Below are positions 1 to 15,500 of a DNA stretch of 64,000 nt, in pieces. The first letter of the stretch is position 1. Every line of letters begins with the position of its first letter. Below the pieces are notes generated by a model. That model saw nothing but the letters and a program-made list of their open reading frames with translations. It did not search any database and was not told where the DNA came from. Made by a program: the position numbers and the translations under genes. The DNA is taken from assembly GCF_949628265.1 (NCBI RefSeq), contig NC_088787.1, forward strand, positions 23,116,501 to 23,180,500, in the 5' to 3' direction. The stretch comes from Cloeon dipterum. Lineage: Eukaryota > Arthropoda > Insecta > Ephemeroptera > Baetidae.

Positions 1-1762
1 GGTGCGAGGGCGAATCGTCAAATGGGTTTGAGGCCACGATGGTGTCGCCGTAGCCGGTCAGCGGTGGCGGCATGATGTCCATCACAGGAGGCGCCGGCTG
101 CGGGGCGGCCTGTGCCGCCGCCGACGCAGCGTTCCTCCGCTTCTTCTTGGGCGCGGGACCAGCGGGCTCAGTCATGGTCGGCATCATCGGGGGCGATTTG
201 AACTCGGGAGGAGTGCCACCCATCGGCATCCTGAATAATTAGTTTATTTGATCAATTCTACTAAATTTCCAAACTTTCCAGAACACTGATAAGAAAACAT
301 GTTTATAATTCCCAAAAGAAAAATTCAAATTATTTAGTGATTTGCACTCTCTAAATTTTTAAGTTTAAAAGTTTAGCATTAATTCATAAAGAGTTAAGAA
401 AGAGCTTTCTTAAAACACTTGGATTGATAATCACGCTGATTATAAATAATGAGGTTTGTAAAAAATATTGAAGATTGATGCTAGTTAATGAGACTGCTAA
501 ATGGCTTTACTTCAAAGGGTTTTAAAATCATGACAAGTGGCAAAGAGTGATGAATACTGTTACGAATAAATTATCTAGCTTGTTTTAGCACAAGACAGAA
601 GCTTTTTAAGCCTCATAACTTATATATCAGCTCTACTTCTCCAACGAACAGAGTAGTACATTTTGCAATACTTTCCTCCTTAATTTTGAATCACGCATAC
701 TTGGAAGGGATGCGTTGAAGCAAAACCATTTAAAAAAATTTGATAAAAACTTGAAATTATGTTAGGAGACAACACAAAATAATGCAGAAAGAGAAAGAAA
801 TTCGTGCTCTTCAATTCCTTTTCTCGGACTGCTACTATTAGGCAATTCAAATCTCATCAGCTTGTACTTGGCACCTGTTGGTAGCTGCTGAATGTGAATT
901 TCCAACAGTCCAACACAAACTCGACCGCGTTTGAAACTGACTGCTTGCGCTAGATAAAAACGCTTGGCATGCAATTCCCTCGATTTTGCAAGAGGTATTA
1001 GGGTATAGGAGTTAGAGCCATGTTGTGAATTCTGAAGAAGAATGTGAGCTAAGATCCAAATAGCTAGGAATTTACTAAAAATACCTGTGAAAATTTATGG
1101 TTTTCTCAATCTAACTACTGCAACCGATTATACAGGTCAAAATATAAGAAATAGTAAAAGCCTTTAAATTTATTCATAATCCCTTTATAGATTTTTTGCT
1201 TTGGTGGTATTTACTGTGCATATAATCAAAAAAGTTAATTTAAGTTCAGTTTAATGAAATGAAAACTAAGAATAACTTTCTAAGTGAAGCATTTTAAAAT
1301 AATGCCAAATTACATGACCTTGACTTGAAATAATATCAATCACTTTAGTAAAATTTCAAAATGTTGAATGAACTGGATGTTTAACAAATTAACCTTCAAA
1401 AATAACTGCGTGGTTTTGAGCGGAATATTTGAAATTGTAACTGCTCTAAGCATACAGTGAAAAAATTTGGAAAATAAAATCTAGCATCAAAAATTAAACA
1501 CGACTCCCGGTAAGAGACAGCTTCTATGTTACCTGGGGTAGCCACAAGGACTGCCCATTTGTCTGTCGTCCAGGTAGCTGGGCTGGTTCATCCTCATTTG
1601 CGGCATCGGAGGCATCAGTGGTTGACCCTCGTTTTGAGGGTAGTACATGTTGGGAGAAGGTTTGGGGTTTCTCATTCTAGACATACTGCAACGAGGAAAA
1701 CTCGGTTGAAAAGCCGACCAGACAGAGACAGTTAGAAATGCTCACCCGGAATATGGTGCCAT
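1..1762 (-). CDS. pygo: Pygopus, Wnt/beta-catenin co-activator (N-terminal part; 3' end off the left edge)
   Basis: Three exons read on the minus strand: 1746-1762 (ATG), 1533-1685 and 1-230. GT/AG junctions keep one frame (phases 2 and 2). The predicted protein starts MAPYSGMSRMRNPKPSP, is rich in Pro, Met, Gly and Tyr, then has a basic nuclear localisation cluster (PAPKKKRRN) followed by GYGDTIVASNPFDD. Basic NLS plus an NPF-containing N-terminal homology domain is the signature of Pygopus, the nuclear PHD-finger protein that binds Legless/BCL9 and methylated H3K4 in the beta-catenin enhanceosome. The PHD finger is expected further left, outside the window. The start codon is provisional: in-frame sequence is open for eight more codons upstream to a TAG, and an additional upstream exon cannot be excluded. 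Family assignment rests on the NLS-NHD block only. Confidence 0.82.
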
Positions 1763-3293
1763 TCCTTCATGGCTTATAAACCCATAGTTCGACGCCTATT
1801 GCCAGTTTCGGGGGGCTGGAAAAGCAAGAGGGAGTGGGTCAAATCGCTTGCCACCAGTGTTGGTTCGGGTTAAAATCCCAAAAAATGCTAATCTCTCGGC
1901 AGGGGAAGCTCCGATTGGAGGCACGCTCTTTATCAAATAGGCTCTCTGCCGCCTGAGCCTGCGTGCCGGTCCGAATCCCTTTGTCAATCTTGCCTGAATT
2001 TCACCTATTTTTGATGTCACCTTAAAGGTCGAGGGCAATTTGTAAACTCACCCTGTTAAGAAAAAACATCCACCACAAACAAACAAGGTATGTCTGTATG
2101 TATTAATGACTTCCTCCCTTCCACGAAGACCACAACAGAGTTAAGCGAGAGATTCGATGGACCTCCTAGCACGCGCTCACTTGAACAGGCGGCGGGAGAC
2201 TCGGAACGCGGGGCGATTGAAAAGCAAAAGTTTGTGATAGCATTAGCACTACTCCACAGTACCCAAGTATACGTGATGAGCGGCGCGGCCCGCGGCGCCC
2301 GCTGGGCTGGTATGGTAACAATTAAATAATTAATTAAATTAACATAATATATCTTGAATCTGCAATTAAATTAATATTTACTAGGCGAATTGTAAAGATT
2401 ACGTTCTCCAAAAACCTGTTATTAAAAAAACGGCGGTAACCCATACTTTTACGGGATTAAAAAATGGCAAACAATTCTGATCACTGGTCTATTTTGTAAA
2501 TTTTATGCCTTTTCCTGGCTTTGAATATGCAATGAAACTTCAATTTCACAGCAATGTATGTTGGTAATAAGTCGGTTTGTCCTATAAATACTCTATTTCT
2601 GTAAAAAAACTCGTTAGATTACTCATTTTCCAAGTTTTAACTTTTATTGGTGATTTCCAATTTTTTATGACTGAAACAATTTGTTAATTTCGTCAAGTTC
2701 ATTTTAATATAACCTCGTATCAATGGAAGGATTTTCCTATTATATTATATATCATGTTTATTTGCGTCATCACTTACAGACATTAAGTCACTTGATCTCT
2801 CAGGTAAATATTCGTGGGCGCAGGGTTCCAAATTTTCCCGGACTTGGTTTTAACGGACCCTGGGTTTTTCGGTGTATCCCAGGCTAAAAACCCAATATTT
2901 AACCCAATTAAGCTCCTTCAATATTTTTAGTATTTTATCCTTCATTGATTAACTGAACTCATGATACTTGTTCAGTTATGAATTCAATTTCAAATACAAG
3001 CAAAAATGACTTATGGTTATGGCACCACAATACCCAATGCCACGTACAATATTGAAAAAACCCTTGAAACCTAAATCACCCCCCTTAAACCCAAGTTGGT
3101 TGGGCTAAATGTAACAATCGGGTTTTTCAGAACCCTGTATGTGCGTAGAAAACATATTGGCAATATGAATTGCAGAGAGGGATATGGTAAATCTTAACAT
3201 TTTTAACCTAAACTAATCTTTGGCACAAACATTATTGCTCGTTAATATAAGCTGCACTCTGTTCTGTTGTCCCAATGCTGTATGGTGTATGGG
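1763..3293. other. Intergenic stretch upstream of pygopus, with one short transposon-like element
   Basis: Open frames here are short and lack coding character or convincing splice sites. The part next to pygopus (about 1763-2300) is GC-richer and is probably its promoter or 5' UTR region. The rest is AT-rich apart from the hAT-like element at 2821-3137. Confidence 0.5.
2821..3137. mobile_element. Probable non-autonomous hAT-like element
   Basis: The segment starts CAGGGTTCCAAATTTTCCCGG and ends, read from the other side, CAGGGTTCTGAAAAACCCGA. This gives inverted termini identical over 8 bp and similar beyond. CAGGGTTC ends are typical of hAT superfamily MITEs. Flanking 8-mers CGTGGGCG (2813-2820) and TATGTGCG (3138-3145) match at 5 of 8 positions, consistent with a decayed 8-bp target duplication. 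The inside carries several copies of an AACCCAA/TTGGGTT-like motif and no coding capacity. Confidence 0.5.
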
Positions 3294-4482
3294 TCAAACA
3301 ACTCCCGTTACATTTGAATCGTCAAATGCTTGAAAACGGACTGCACTGTCGTCCACTGAGGCTGTCCCATTGTTGACCCGCCCGATTTCGTTGAAACTGC
3401 AGGAAACTGCCAGAAACGAGTAGATCGCAGTTCCTATAAAATCACGTTAGAAATCAGAGGCAATAACAGAGGCACTAGATTTATTTAAAGTGAGCATCTA
3501 TATTAAAAAATTAAAAAATTATAAAATAAATAGCTCTCACCCATGATAACCAGGTGCAGCAAAGTCCACCAAATCAAAGCTTTATAAGGCTCATTTGAAA
3601 AATTGAATATGAACCCTGTCACTTCGTAAAAAAGAGAAAAATCTATCACGATTTTCAAAATTGAAACGAGGAACCAGGGTAGCATAAACCATCTCTTTTT
3701 CTGTAACAGAAAATAAAAATGATTTTGTGAAATTATATAAAAATTTAATCTTGGCTCAAATCATAGACAGTGGCGAACATTCTCTTTTGACATCCTTGAA
3801 ATTATAGAAGTCTTTCTAATTAAATTTTATTAAATAGATTCTCATAATATATAAAAAATGCTTGCATATCAGGATGATATTATTTCCAATAGAAGTACAA
3901 TATAATGTGACTGTTCATGTCTTGGACAGAAACAAAAAATTGGTTCTTTTTCCTTGATGACGCGATGAGATCATGAGAAGTGATGTCGCAACCACTGACA
4001 ATAATTAGAATTCAACTATCCAACAAAAATCTTACCGAGAACACAGCATACATCATAAGGCAAATAGTGATTATCGTGAACACTTCAATGATTGATACCA
4101 TATTTATTTCTTTTTCTGCCTCTGTCAAATGTTGCGTTTCATTGACTGAAAAAAAATAACGAAAAATTTAATTCAACTGCCTGTACGGAGCTTCTTCGTA
4201 GGATTCTATTAGATGCTTACGTTTTTTGGCATCTGCATTGACAGCATCGGAGCTCATCATCAGTACATGAAGGAACTTGGTGATGAATAGCATTGCTAAA
4301 TGCCATAGCTAAAAATGTTTCATTTATATTTTAATTAAAAGTAAAATTGCCTATCCGGCGCCAACTACAAAATAATAATAAAAAATGATGATTGTTTTCA
4401 TACGCACCAGGTCGAAAATTGCGACGATAATCGCTGCCTGGTGGCAATCCAGGGTGAAAAAGTAGGTGCTTGGCAGACGCAT
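3294..4482 (-). CDS. Small four-pass transmembrane protein, insect DUF7027/LAPTM4-like
   Basis: Five exons: 4408-4482 (ATG), 4221-4308, 4036-4145, 3541-3700 and 3294-3433 (TGA). All have GT..AG introns and phases that add up exactly to 190 codons plus stop. Four hydrophobic segments are visible at about residues 15-40, 72-90, 93-115 and 126-150, with a polar loop (DAKKLNETQHLTEAEKE) after the first and a polar C-terminal tail of about 40 residues. Small tetraspanning proteins of this layout are common in insects as uncharacterised DUF7027-type or LAPTM-like proteins, often predicted endosomal/lysosomal; that function is inference. A possible 5' UTR intron runs from a donor at 5451-5452 (AGCAG|GTAAGC) to an acceptor at 4492-4493 (TTCTAG), which would put the promoter near 5.6-5.7 kb. 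Confidence 0.8.
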
Positions 4483-7400
4483 TTTGTTCAACTAGAACAC
4501 CAACAGTTTGCTTAAATCTTTTGAAGAAACCAAGAAGAAGTAAAGTAATCTACAGCCACCAACCGCAGGAGCTCACTGTGGGAGTGCCAATTTGCAGATA
4601 GTCTTTCATAACACCATCTGTTTTAAACCAGTTTGTCATGTATCGTTAATAAATCGATACTTTTTTCTCACAATTATATGATTATCTCAGTGTAAGAATA
4701 TTGTGATTAAAAAATTAAATAAATTTTCATAATTGCTGATACCTGGAAATAGTTTTCTTATTCAGTAGGTTCCAAAGTTTCATTTTTTTAATTTTTTTAC
4801 TAAAATTTAGTTTAGATCGATTTCATGTAAGTAGTGTGTGGGATAAAAATAAAAATGTTGGTCTTGAGCCCGCTTGTTGCTCGTCGAGCGACAGCGGATG
4901 ATCCCGGCACTATTATCTAATGACCTTGCTTGCATCCGTCGTTAAAGAGCCGCCGCGAGAACCACACTACTTGATACCACACAGCATTGAAATTAATAAT
5001 CAATCATATGCGCGCCAAATGATAACAAAGCAATATAGTTCTGACAAAGTCTCATCAATAATAATTAAATGAAAGAGATGATTTAATTAATTAGCTTTTT
5101 TTCAATCTCACAAACAGAAGGTCAGTGGTTTAAATCTGTTAACTCTCGATCCTATTCTCTGATATGATGTTATGGGGTTGCGTTGATAATGCAAATTCCA
5201 AAGATTATTGAAATAGTGCCGTTCTATTGGGATGCCGGCTATTTGGACTAGAATTTGACAAACATAATATTATTATATTCAATAAATTTATAAAAATAAA
5301 GTCGTACAGTCATTTTGAGAATTTCCTTATTTAAATAGCATCGGCAAGTCAGATAGATTCGATTATACTTGTCGGTATATATTTTAATCTTAATATTATT
5401 ACAAGAAATTAATACGATCACACAATTTAATTAAAATACAAAATAAGCTTACCTGCTAAAGGGTTCTATAGATTATTTGTGCATCACAACTTATTTAGTC
5501 GTTCAATTCACACTCCTAATTAGCAAGCTTCCAAACTGAAATATACAAGGGTTTATAAATTAAGTGTCAATATCACTCACTAAGCAATGATCCTCGTCTC
5601 ATTTAAATCACTTTCTTACAGGGATGCGATTTCTCATAGAATTCACGCAATTCTTGATGTGCGGACGAGAAATAAGAGCAACTTGCTTGCGCACACTTCA
5701 GTTGTAGCAATCAAAAAGAAACTGCGCGACTTACTTAAGCCACTCGTCTAAAATCCAATTTTATCACAATTAAATTTCATTTTCTAAATTAATAAATTAA
5801 ATATTAATAATATTTTAATTCAACTTATGTTCTTAGAAGTGATTCTTTTAACTTAAATTAGAAATCTTTCATTTTCAACTTTGGGAACTAAATTAAAGTT
5901 GGTGGTGTCAAAAAATAATCCTGATTGGGCACGGCTCCATCGGGAGGGTATAATTACTGGGGAGTTCTGTCCTGCACGGCTTGAATTAATGCCTATAGGT
6001 ACGCGAAGGTTGCAACGTCACTCTAGATAATAAAAGGCAAATTCCTGAATAATTAAAATCAGCTAGGTTATTCCTGACTAAAAGTTGCAATTGACAGAAT
6101 GTATGCAAAAAATCTAAATATTCAAGCGACATCAACAAAATTTTTTATTACATTATTTTGAAGCTCGTTTTAAAGATTGTTCGTCTCTTAATAAAAAAAA
6201 CTCTTTAAGGTTAAATAAATGCGGTTTGTGAGGAAATCATGAGATCGCAATGAAATTTGGCCTGAAATTTTAAAGTTATCTAAACCCAAATCTGTTTCTC
6301 AGCAAAATGTTTACTTGCGCTGTAAATTAAATGTTATGGTGGCTGTCATACAGGGCGGCGCTCCCTTCTCTCCTGGTTACCTGAACGCATCAATTGCAGT
6401 GTGAAATAATCATTTGATATATAGGGCAAAACGATGAAAGAGTCCGATTTATGCCGATTTAAGCTACATTATATTGTAAACTGGAACTTAAACGATACAG
6501 CAGAAATTATGTTGTGTGTATTTAAAATGACGCGTTTCCCTCAAAATCATTGACTCTTTTGCGAACACTATTGAATTAATTGAAGTCTGCGCGGACGTCT
6601 CTCCCACACTTTCCCGTTGTTAACGTGTGGAAAAATTCTCTTCAATAAGGCGATTCGAGGGATATTCCGTCCACGGTTATATGGTGATAAGCGGGTGCTC
6701 TGCCCGATAGACAACATATTTTCCCGAGAGTATTTTGAGTGAACAAATATTTCACCACACTTTTCAATGAGCATAAATAAAACATCCTTACGAATTGAAA
6801 TGAAAGTGCTGGTCGAGGACTAAAAGTGCTTTAGTTTGGGCTTTTCTTTTGTTACTCAAAAAGATTATTTGATTTGTGGAATGGAAATTATATTCTTACA
6901 CAAAGAAAGTTAAGCAATTTCGATTGCAATCCTGTATTGGTACAATAATAAGGGATTCACAATTCTTACAAATTGAGGAAATATTCACATCACGACGCAT
7001 CAAAGAAGCAATTAAGCAACAGGTTAAGTTTTTTTGCCGATATTATTGCTGCAGTTAACCTGTTCCCCCGTGTCATTCGAGCAAGTTATTCTCTTCTATA
7101 GAGTTGAATTAAAACAAGTGAATGATTCATTTGCTGTACAAAAAAGATTTAATAAAATTATATCATGCATATCAATATTTCATTTTTGTACGTTAAAACA
7201 TATTGCAATAAAACTAAAATATAATAATGAAGAGTTCAATTTAATTGTGAAAAATGTAACAGTTCCATAAACTAGCCGCTGCATTGTTGAAGTTCTAATT
7301 CAACTCGCTTGATAAATGAGTTTAAATCTGTTAGAAGAGTTTAATTTGTATTGGAATCAATCAAGTTTTTGTTGCGCCTTGAACTCATCTCATTATATAA

Positions 7401-7700
7401 TAAAAATAGAAGTGGGCTGGGATTTAATTTTAACCATTAATCCATGATTAGAAAATGAAACAATATTATTAGACAGCATATTAATATCAATCAAACACTT
7501 TATCCTATTTAATAATATCATCAATCTACATCATCCTTATTAGCTTTAAGAGCGCGCGTAAAGTTTGCCAATCAAAATGTGCATTTTTTATTCAAGGGTA
7601 ACTCTTGTCATCATATTCAAAATAGAAATATTTTTTTACGAGTGTTTTACACACCATGCGAAGGAGTTGAGACATCAATGCAATAATGTCTTTCGTTATC
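4483..7700. other. AT-rich intergenic stretch
   Basis: Only the possible 5' UTR exon near 5453-5700 of the four-pass protein gene was noticed. Open frames at 6568-6774, 6876-7058 and 7034-7270 have AT-rich codons, no family resemblance and no splice context, and are taken as chance. Confidence 0.5.
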
Positions 7701-8213
7701 TTATGAACTGATGTAGAGACCTAATGTGACCCCATTTAGAAACAATAAAATCGTAAGAAGCGCAATACTCCAGACTCCCAATCCTCCAGATACCACAGGT
7801 TCATCTTCAGTCATTTCTGCTTCAGGTTTACTTTGATTGTCCTGACCCATCCTTACTTTGTCTCCGTCTGTGCGTGGACAGTCAATTCTTGCGGACAAGT
7901 GTTCGATGTTGTCGATATGCGTCATCACCTTTTGCATCCTCCTACGGACACTCTTGTCTAGCGCATCGCTGATGGACGTCAAGTGAGCGATTCTGTCAGC
8001 CATGAATTGGATTCGCTGACGTCGCTCTTCATTGTCAGTTTCGTCGGGCTGCATCCCTGCCGGTGAAGCACTCCATCCTGAGCCTCCTTCAGGGGTATTT
8101 TCGGTCAAGTCCATGAACTGGTGCCTAGTGTTGCCGCTGGGCTCTCCGCAATGTTCGCAGGACGTCTCATCTTCGGCTGATGATAGGTGGCAGGCTTGGC
8201 ACGTGGGTTCCAT
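7701..8213 (-). CDS. Tail-anchored membrane protein with N-terminal zinc ribbon, function unknown
   Basis: A 170-residue protein in one coding exon. It begins MEPTCQACHL with four cysteines at residues 5, 8, 19 and 22 (CxxC-x10-CxxC, a zinc-ribbon spacing). An acidic/polar linker follows, then a charged, probably helical region at about 75-110 (RIQFMADRIAHLTSISDA), another polar linker, and a single hydrophobic segment at about 149-168 ending two residues from the C-terminus. That layout fits a tail-anchored protein with the zinc ribbon in the cytosol. The start at 8213 was chosen because a good acceptor (TGCTTTGCATTACAG) lies 17 bp upstream, so the longer open frame up to 8297 runs into an intron. 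The upstream exon is probably 5' UTR and was not located. I do not recognise the family. Confidence 0.68.
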   Translation of the reverse strand: MEPTCQACHLSSAEDETSCEHCGEPSGNTRHQFMDLTENTPEGGSGWSASPAGMQPDETDNEERRQRIQFMADRIAHLTSISDALDKSVRRRMQKVMTHIDNIEHLSARIDCPRTDGDKVRMGQDNQSKPEAEMTEDEPVVSGGLGVWSIALLTILLFLNGVTLGLYISS

Positions 8214-11664
<3,451 letters not shown>

Positions 11665-12508
11665 ATGAATCCTCTTCTGTCAAAACTGCCTAAGGTGCCA
11701 CCGGGAAAAATTTTAGTCAACAAGGATCTGAGTGATTCCTCTTTAGGCAAAGAAATCATCAGTACGATAATCTTTTTTGTTTTGTTACAAATTAAATTTA
11801 ATATTTAAATAATATTAGCTATTGAATATGTATTAACTTATATACAGGGTTTCACGGAGGAGTCGCTTTTTCTCTGCACAGTTTGAGTGGTGCGCCGGTC
11901 GATTTCATCCCAGCTCAAAACACCCCTGTTATTGTGATTTGCTCAGAAAATTCATCTGGAGCCGATGTGGAGATAGCAGCCAAAATCAAACGCTTCAAAA
12001 AGGTGCGAAATCCTACATACAAACTGGATGAGAGCAGAGAAAATTTTCGTTTGTTTTTTCATTCCAAGGCAATTGAACAAGAATTCCTTTGTAATTATTG
12101 TCCTTATAGGCATGGGGAAGCGCAGGTGTAATCGTTGCCGAAAGGAATTGCTCCACTACAAATTTGTATAAAGGCGTTCAGACTTGTGCCACGTTAAAGC
12201 ACGACTCAAATGTGATCCCAGTGGCCAGTTTGCCAGAGCTGCCTGTGCTGCTGAAAGATTTGGCTCAAACGCGGTCCAACAAGCACCTCAACCCATTTCT
12301 GACTGTCAAATCAACACCTCACACTACCGACCTTGCCTCGAAGCAACTCGCGCTGCTGACAAACATTCCAAATGTAGGCCGCAAAAAGGCACAACTACTT
12401 GTAGAGAAGTTTGTCACCATTCGCCGACTTTCCTACGCAACTGAGGAAGAGTTGACTGAATGTGCAGGAAGTGCCACCGCCAAAGCAGTGTTCAAATTTT
12501 TCCATTGA
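11665..12508 (+). CDS. FAAP24: FAAP24, Fanconi anaemia core complex-associated protein (FANCM partner)
   Basis: Three exons: 11665-11761 (ATG), 11848-12002 and 12110-12508 (TGA), joined in phases 1 and 0, give 216 residues; human FAAP24 has 215. The N-terminal half (PPGKILVNKDL ... GAPVDFIPAQNTPVIVIC ... AGVIVAERNC) matches the degenerate XPF-type nuclease fold of FAAP24. The C-terminal half holds the tandem helix-hairpin-helix (LLTNIPNVGRKKAQLLVEKF, then EELTECAGSATAKAVFKFF). In vertebrates FAAP24 pairs with FANCM, binds single-stranded or branched DNA and loads the Fanconi core complex at interstrand crosslinks. The XPF-like active-site motif is not visible, as expected for a non-catalytic partner. 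The ATG follows the open frame that aligns with the family start; upstream frame sequence lacks another ATG. The gene ends 89 bp from the convergent HELQ stop codon. Confidence 0.88.
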
Positions 12509-12536
12509 AACTAATGAAAATTTATATAATTAGAAT

Positions 12537-12546
12537 TTTAATTAAA
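12537..12546. terminator. Shared palindromic poly(A) signal between FAAP24 and HELQ
   Basis: The sequence TTTAATTAAA reads ATTAAA on the plus strand (12541-12546), 33 bp past the FAAP24 stop, and ATTAAA on the minus strand (12537-12542), about 56 bp past the HELQ stop. A single palindrome can therefore serve both convergent genes, whose 3' UTRs would overlap. Confidence 0.6.
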
Positions 12547-12597
12547 GATATTTAAAAATTAACAAGACTCATCTCTCAATTAAAAGCCTTTTTGAGC

Positions 12598-15500
12598 TTA
12601 CAACAGAATCGATTGATTCATGGTCCTATTAGGAGACTGGGAGAAGCTTTCCAGCAGCTGCTCCTTCATTGATCCAAACACAATTTCTGCCTCCTCTCGC
12701 AGGGACTCTGCCTTTTCCATCAGTAGCATCTATAACGGCGTAACAAGCACATATTAAATGGAATCCATAATAGCAGAGTATAGATTCATACTTTGGCAGA
12801 TGAGACTAACTGGTTGGCCACTTTGGTGGGCAGGTGCTCGATTTTTCTAACCATCTCCTTAGGGTTTGCTGAGGCTACGTCCAGCAGCGTTTTGAAGCCC
12901 GCTTTGAACAGTTGCTGCGCTCGGCCCTGAAAATTTATTCATTATGTGGTTTGAAATTATATGTTCCGAATGGTGCAATAAAAGAGGGCATCAGATGATT
13001 AGTTGAGATTAAAAAAAATATACTGGAGGAAATAAAAAATCCCTTTGTTTTATTAGCCAATAATAAGTAGTCTGAAACCACACATACCTTGGATTAATAT
13101 TAAGAGAGCAAATATTTAAACAAAAAAATGTAGGAGCCAAGCAACAGAGGAGTGTCAGTGATTACCCCAATCCCTCATTATTTGCTAGGCAACTTTGCTA
13201 TTGGTGCCGTCTTAAGCACAGCGAAAATCTTAAATCGCTGTTTTCTGATAGGACACCAGAAAAATTATTAATTGATAGCAGAATACCTTTTTAACAGCAG
13301 GCAGTTCCATCAGCTCCAAGATTTCAGAAGAGCCACAGTGAGACAGTCTATCACAGATTTTGGTCAAAAGTGAGTGGAAGCACCACAAGGAGCCTTCGTA
13401 CTCCTGCAACAGCAGCATGAGTTGCGGTAAAGAAATAATTTCAAGGAGCCAACCTGGCAGAAGGTCTTGATATTGGACGCTTGACTCGCAGAGGCGACCA
13501 TCAGAGATTGAATGTCCCCTCTGGGAATGTCAAACTTATCAGACACGTTCCAGATCATCTGACCATCCCACATGGCGCTTAACAGTAGCGCGAGGTAGAA
13601 TCGGTTCAAGACACACTCAGGCACAGCCTGCAAGTAGACCATTTAAAAAATCACTGATTTATAGCGTGGCCGTTTCAAAGTTATTTAAATTAATGTTTAT
13701 AATATCCAACATTTTTATCCTAAGTGAGAAGTTTTTCTTGAATTATAAAATGAAATAACGAACCTTAGGCTTGCATCCTCGCATCAGGGTGGAGATGACT
13801 CCTTCAGTGATTCCAATCAGTTCAGCAGTCTTTTTGTCATTGGATGACAGTTTGAGAAGCTGAAATGTTTGCAGAGTTAAAAAGGAAATGATTATTGTAG
13901 CGGGGACAAAATTTCTCACCACATTGGCGAACACAACAGCTGAGAATCTGTTGCTTTCGACCCTCTCAGGGGAAATAATCAGGTACAGTAAGTGGAGCGG
14001 GGAAAGAAGGTTGAGCGCCCCTTGAGCTTGGCTCAGGTCATTGAGAAGGGTTTTGGCGTGGTCCATGGTCAAGTTTGCTATAGCAAATAGATAGATAAAA
14101 AGTTCAAGGATATTTAATTCCTAGGCAAAAATCTAGAAAATTTGGAAAGACCAAGAAACAATAATTCAAGGTGGAAAATTTAATAGTACATAAATAAGGC
14201 AAATATTTTAGTTAAATTAATGCAAACACATTGGACAAGAAATCAGCAAAAGAGAAACAATTCATTAAGGCCTTAAACAGTCATGGAATTAATTTTGTGT
14301 CAGGAAAATCCCAATACGAATTTCATTCGGATTTATCATGAATTTTAAATAAGCCAAGTTAGATTTTTATGAAACTAGAACCAAATATTTTTTCTGGACC
14401 CAATGAACATTAACAATTAATTATTATTTACCTTTCATGGCTGCTCTTCCTAGCGGACTGACTTTCAGCTCACTGGTGTCCTCAAGCAAGGGGGAATCCT
14501 CCTTCAGCACCAGCACCTGATTTTTGTACAGCTCAGCAACAACCTTCTCGACAAGCTGTTCCACCTCTTGACCAGACTGAATACCAAGCAGGGTGAACTG
14601 GCGCAAAAAGTGGCACAACTGCCGGCAGGAAGTGGCCAAGTCCAGCCCAATGAGGCTCAGAATCAGTCCCTCAGCCACGCTGGGTGTGTTTCCCAGCTGA
14701 CTGTGACACCAAGTCATTCCAGACTTAAGAAACCGCTTCACCTTGTGTGCATTTTAAACCACGGTTAGCAGCTAACGAATTAATAAACTGATGGACTCAC
14801 CTCCTCCAGCTCCGATTCCTGGCAGATGAGGATACTTTCGCCTGCGTCATCCATTCCAGCTCGGCCTGCTCTCCCTGTCATTTGCTTGTACTGGCTCAGG
14901 GTGAGGTAATCTCTGCCTATTTTCGGACTCCGCAAGATCACCTGGAATTTTGGAATTTAGATAGACGTGTCCTTTGTTGATGAAAACCAACAGCAGGTTG
15001 ATAAGTTAATTTATCATTTTAACACTAAATTTTCCCCCAGTAATTACCCTTTTGGCGGGGAGATTGACTCCAGCAGCCAGGGTCGAGGTGCAGCACAAGC
15101 AACAAAGAACTCCGGCTCGAAACCCCTCTTCCAGCAGATTCCTTTCATTCATTGTGAGACCTATAGGACGACAATTTACATGAAACTTTACCAGCCACGT
15201 CTGCTTTTTTTTGGACGTCATTTACCAGAGTGGTGGTATGCGACACCATAGGGAATGGTCCTCTTGAGCACATCACAGACAACTCCGCTGCCTTCCTCCT
15301 TCAAGGCATGGTACAGCTCCACTTTCTCTCGTCCTTTATAGCATTTCATGCTCCTAAAACGTTTCCATTACACTCTAGATATGCAAAATAAAATCAGCAC
15401 TTGCTTGTCTAGCGATTTAGCCAACAGCATAGCAACGTTTTCACAGTTTTTCTTTGTGGCGCAAAAGATCAGGCACGATTTACTTGGAGCCACTTCAGCA

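Noticed and set aside
1526-1735. Plus-strand ORF overlapping the second pygopus exon
   Set aside because: Antisense shadow of the pygopus exon, which has in-phase splice sites and family similarity on the minus strand.
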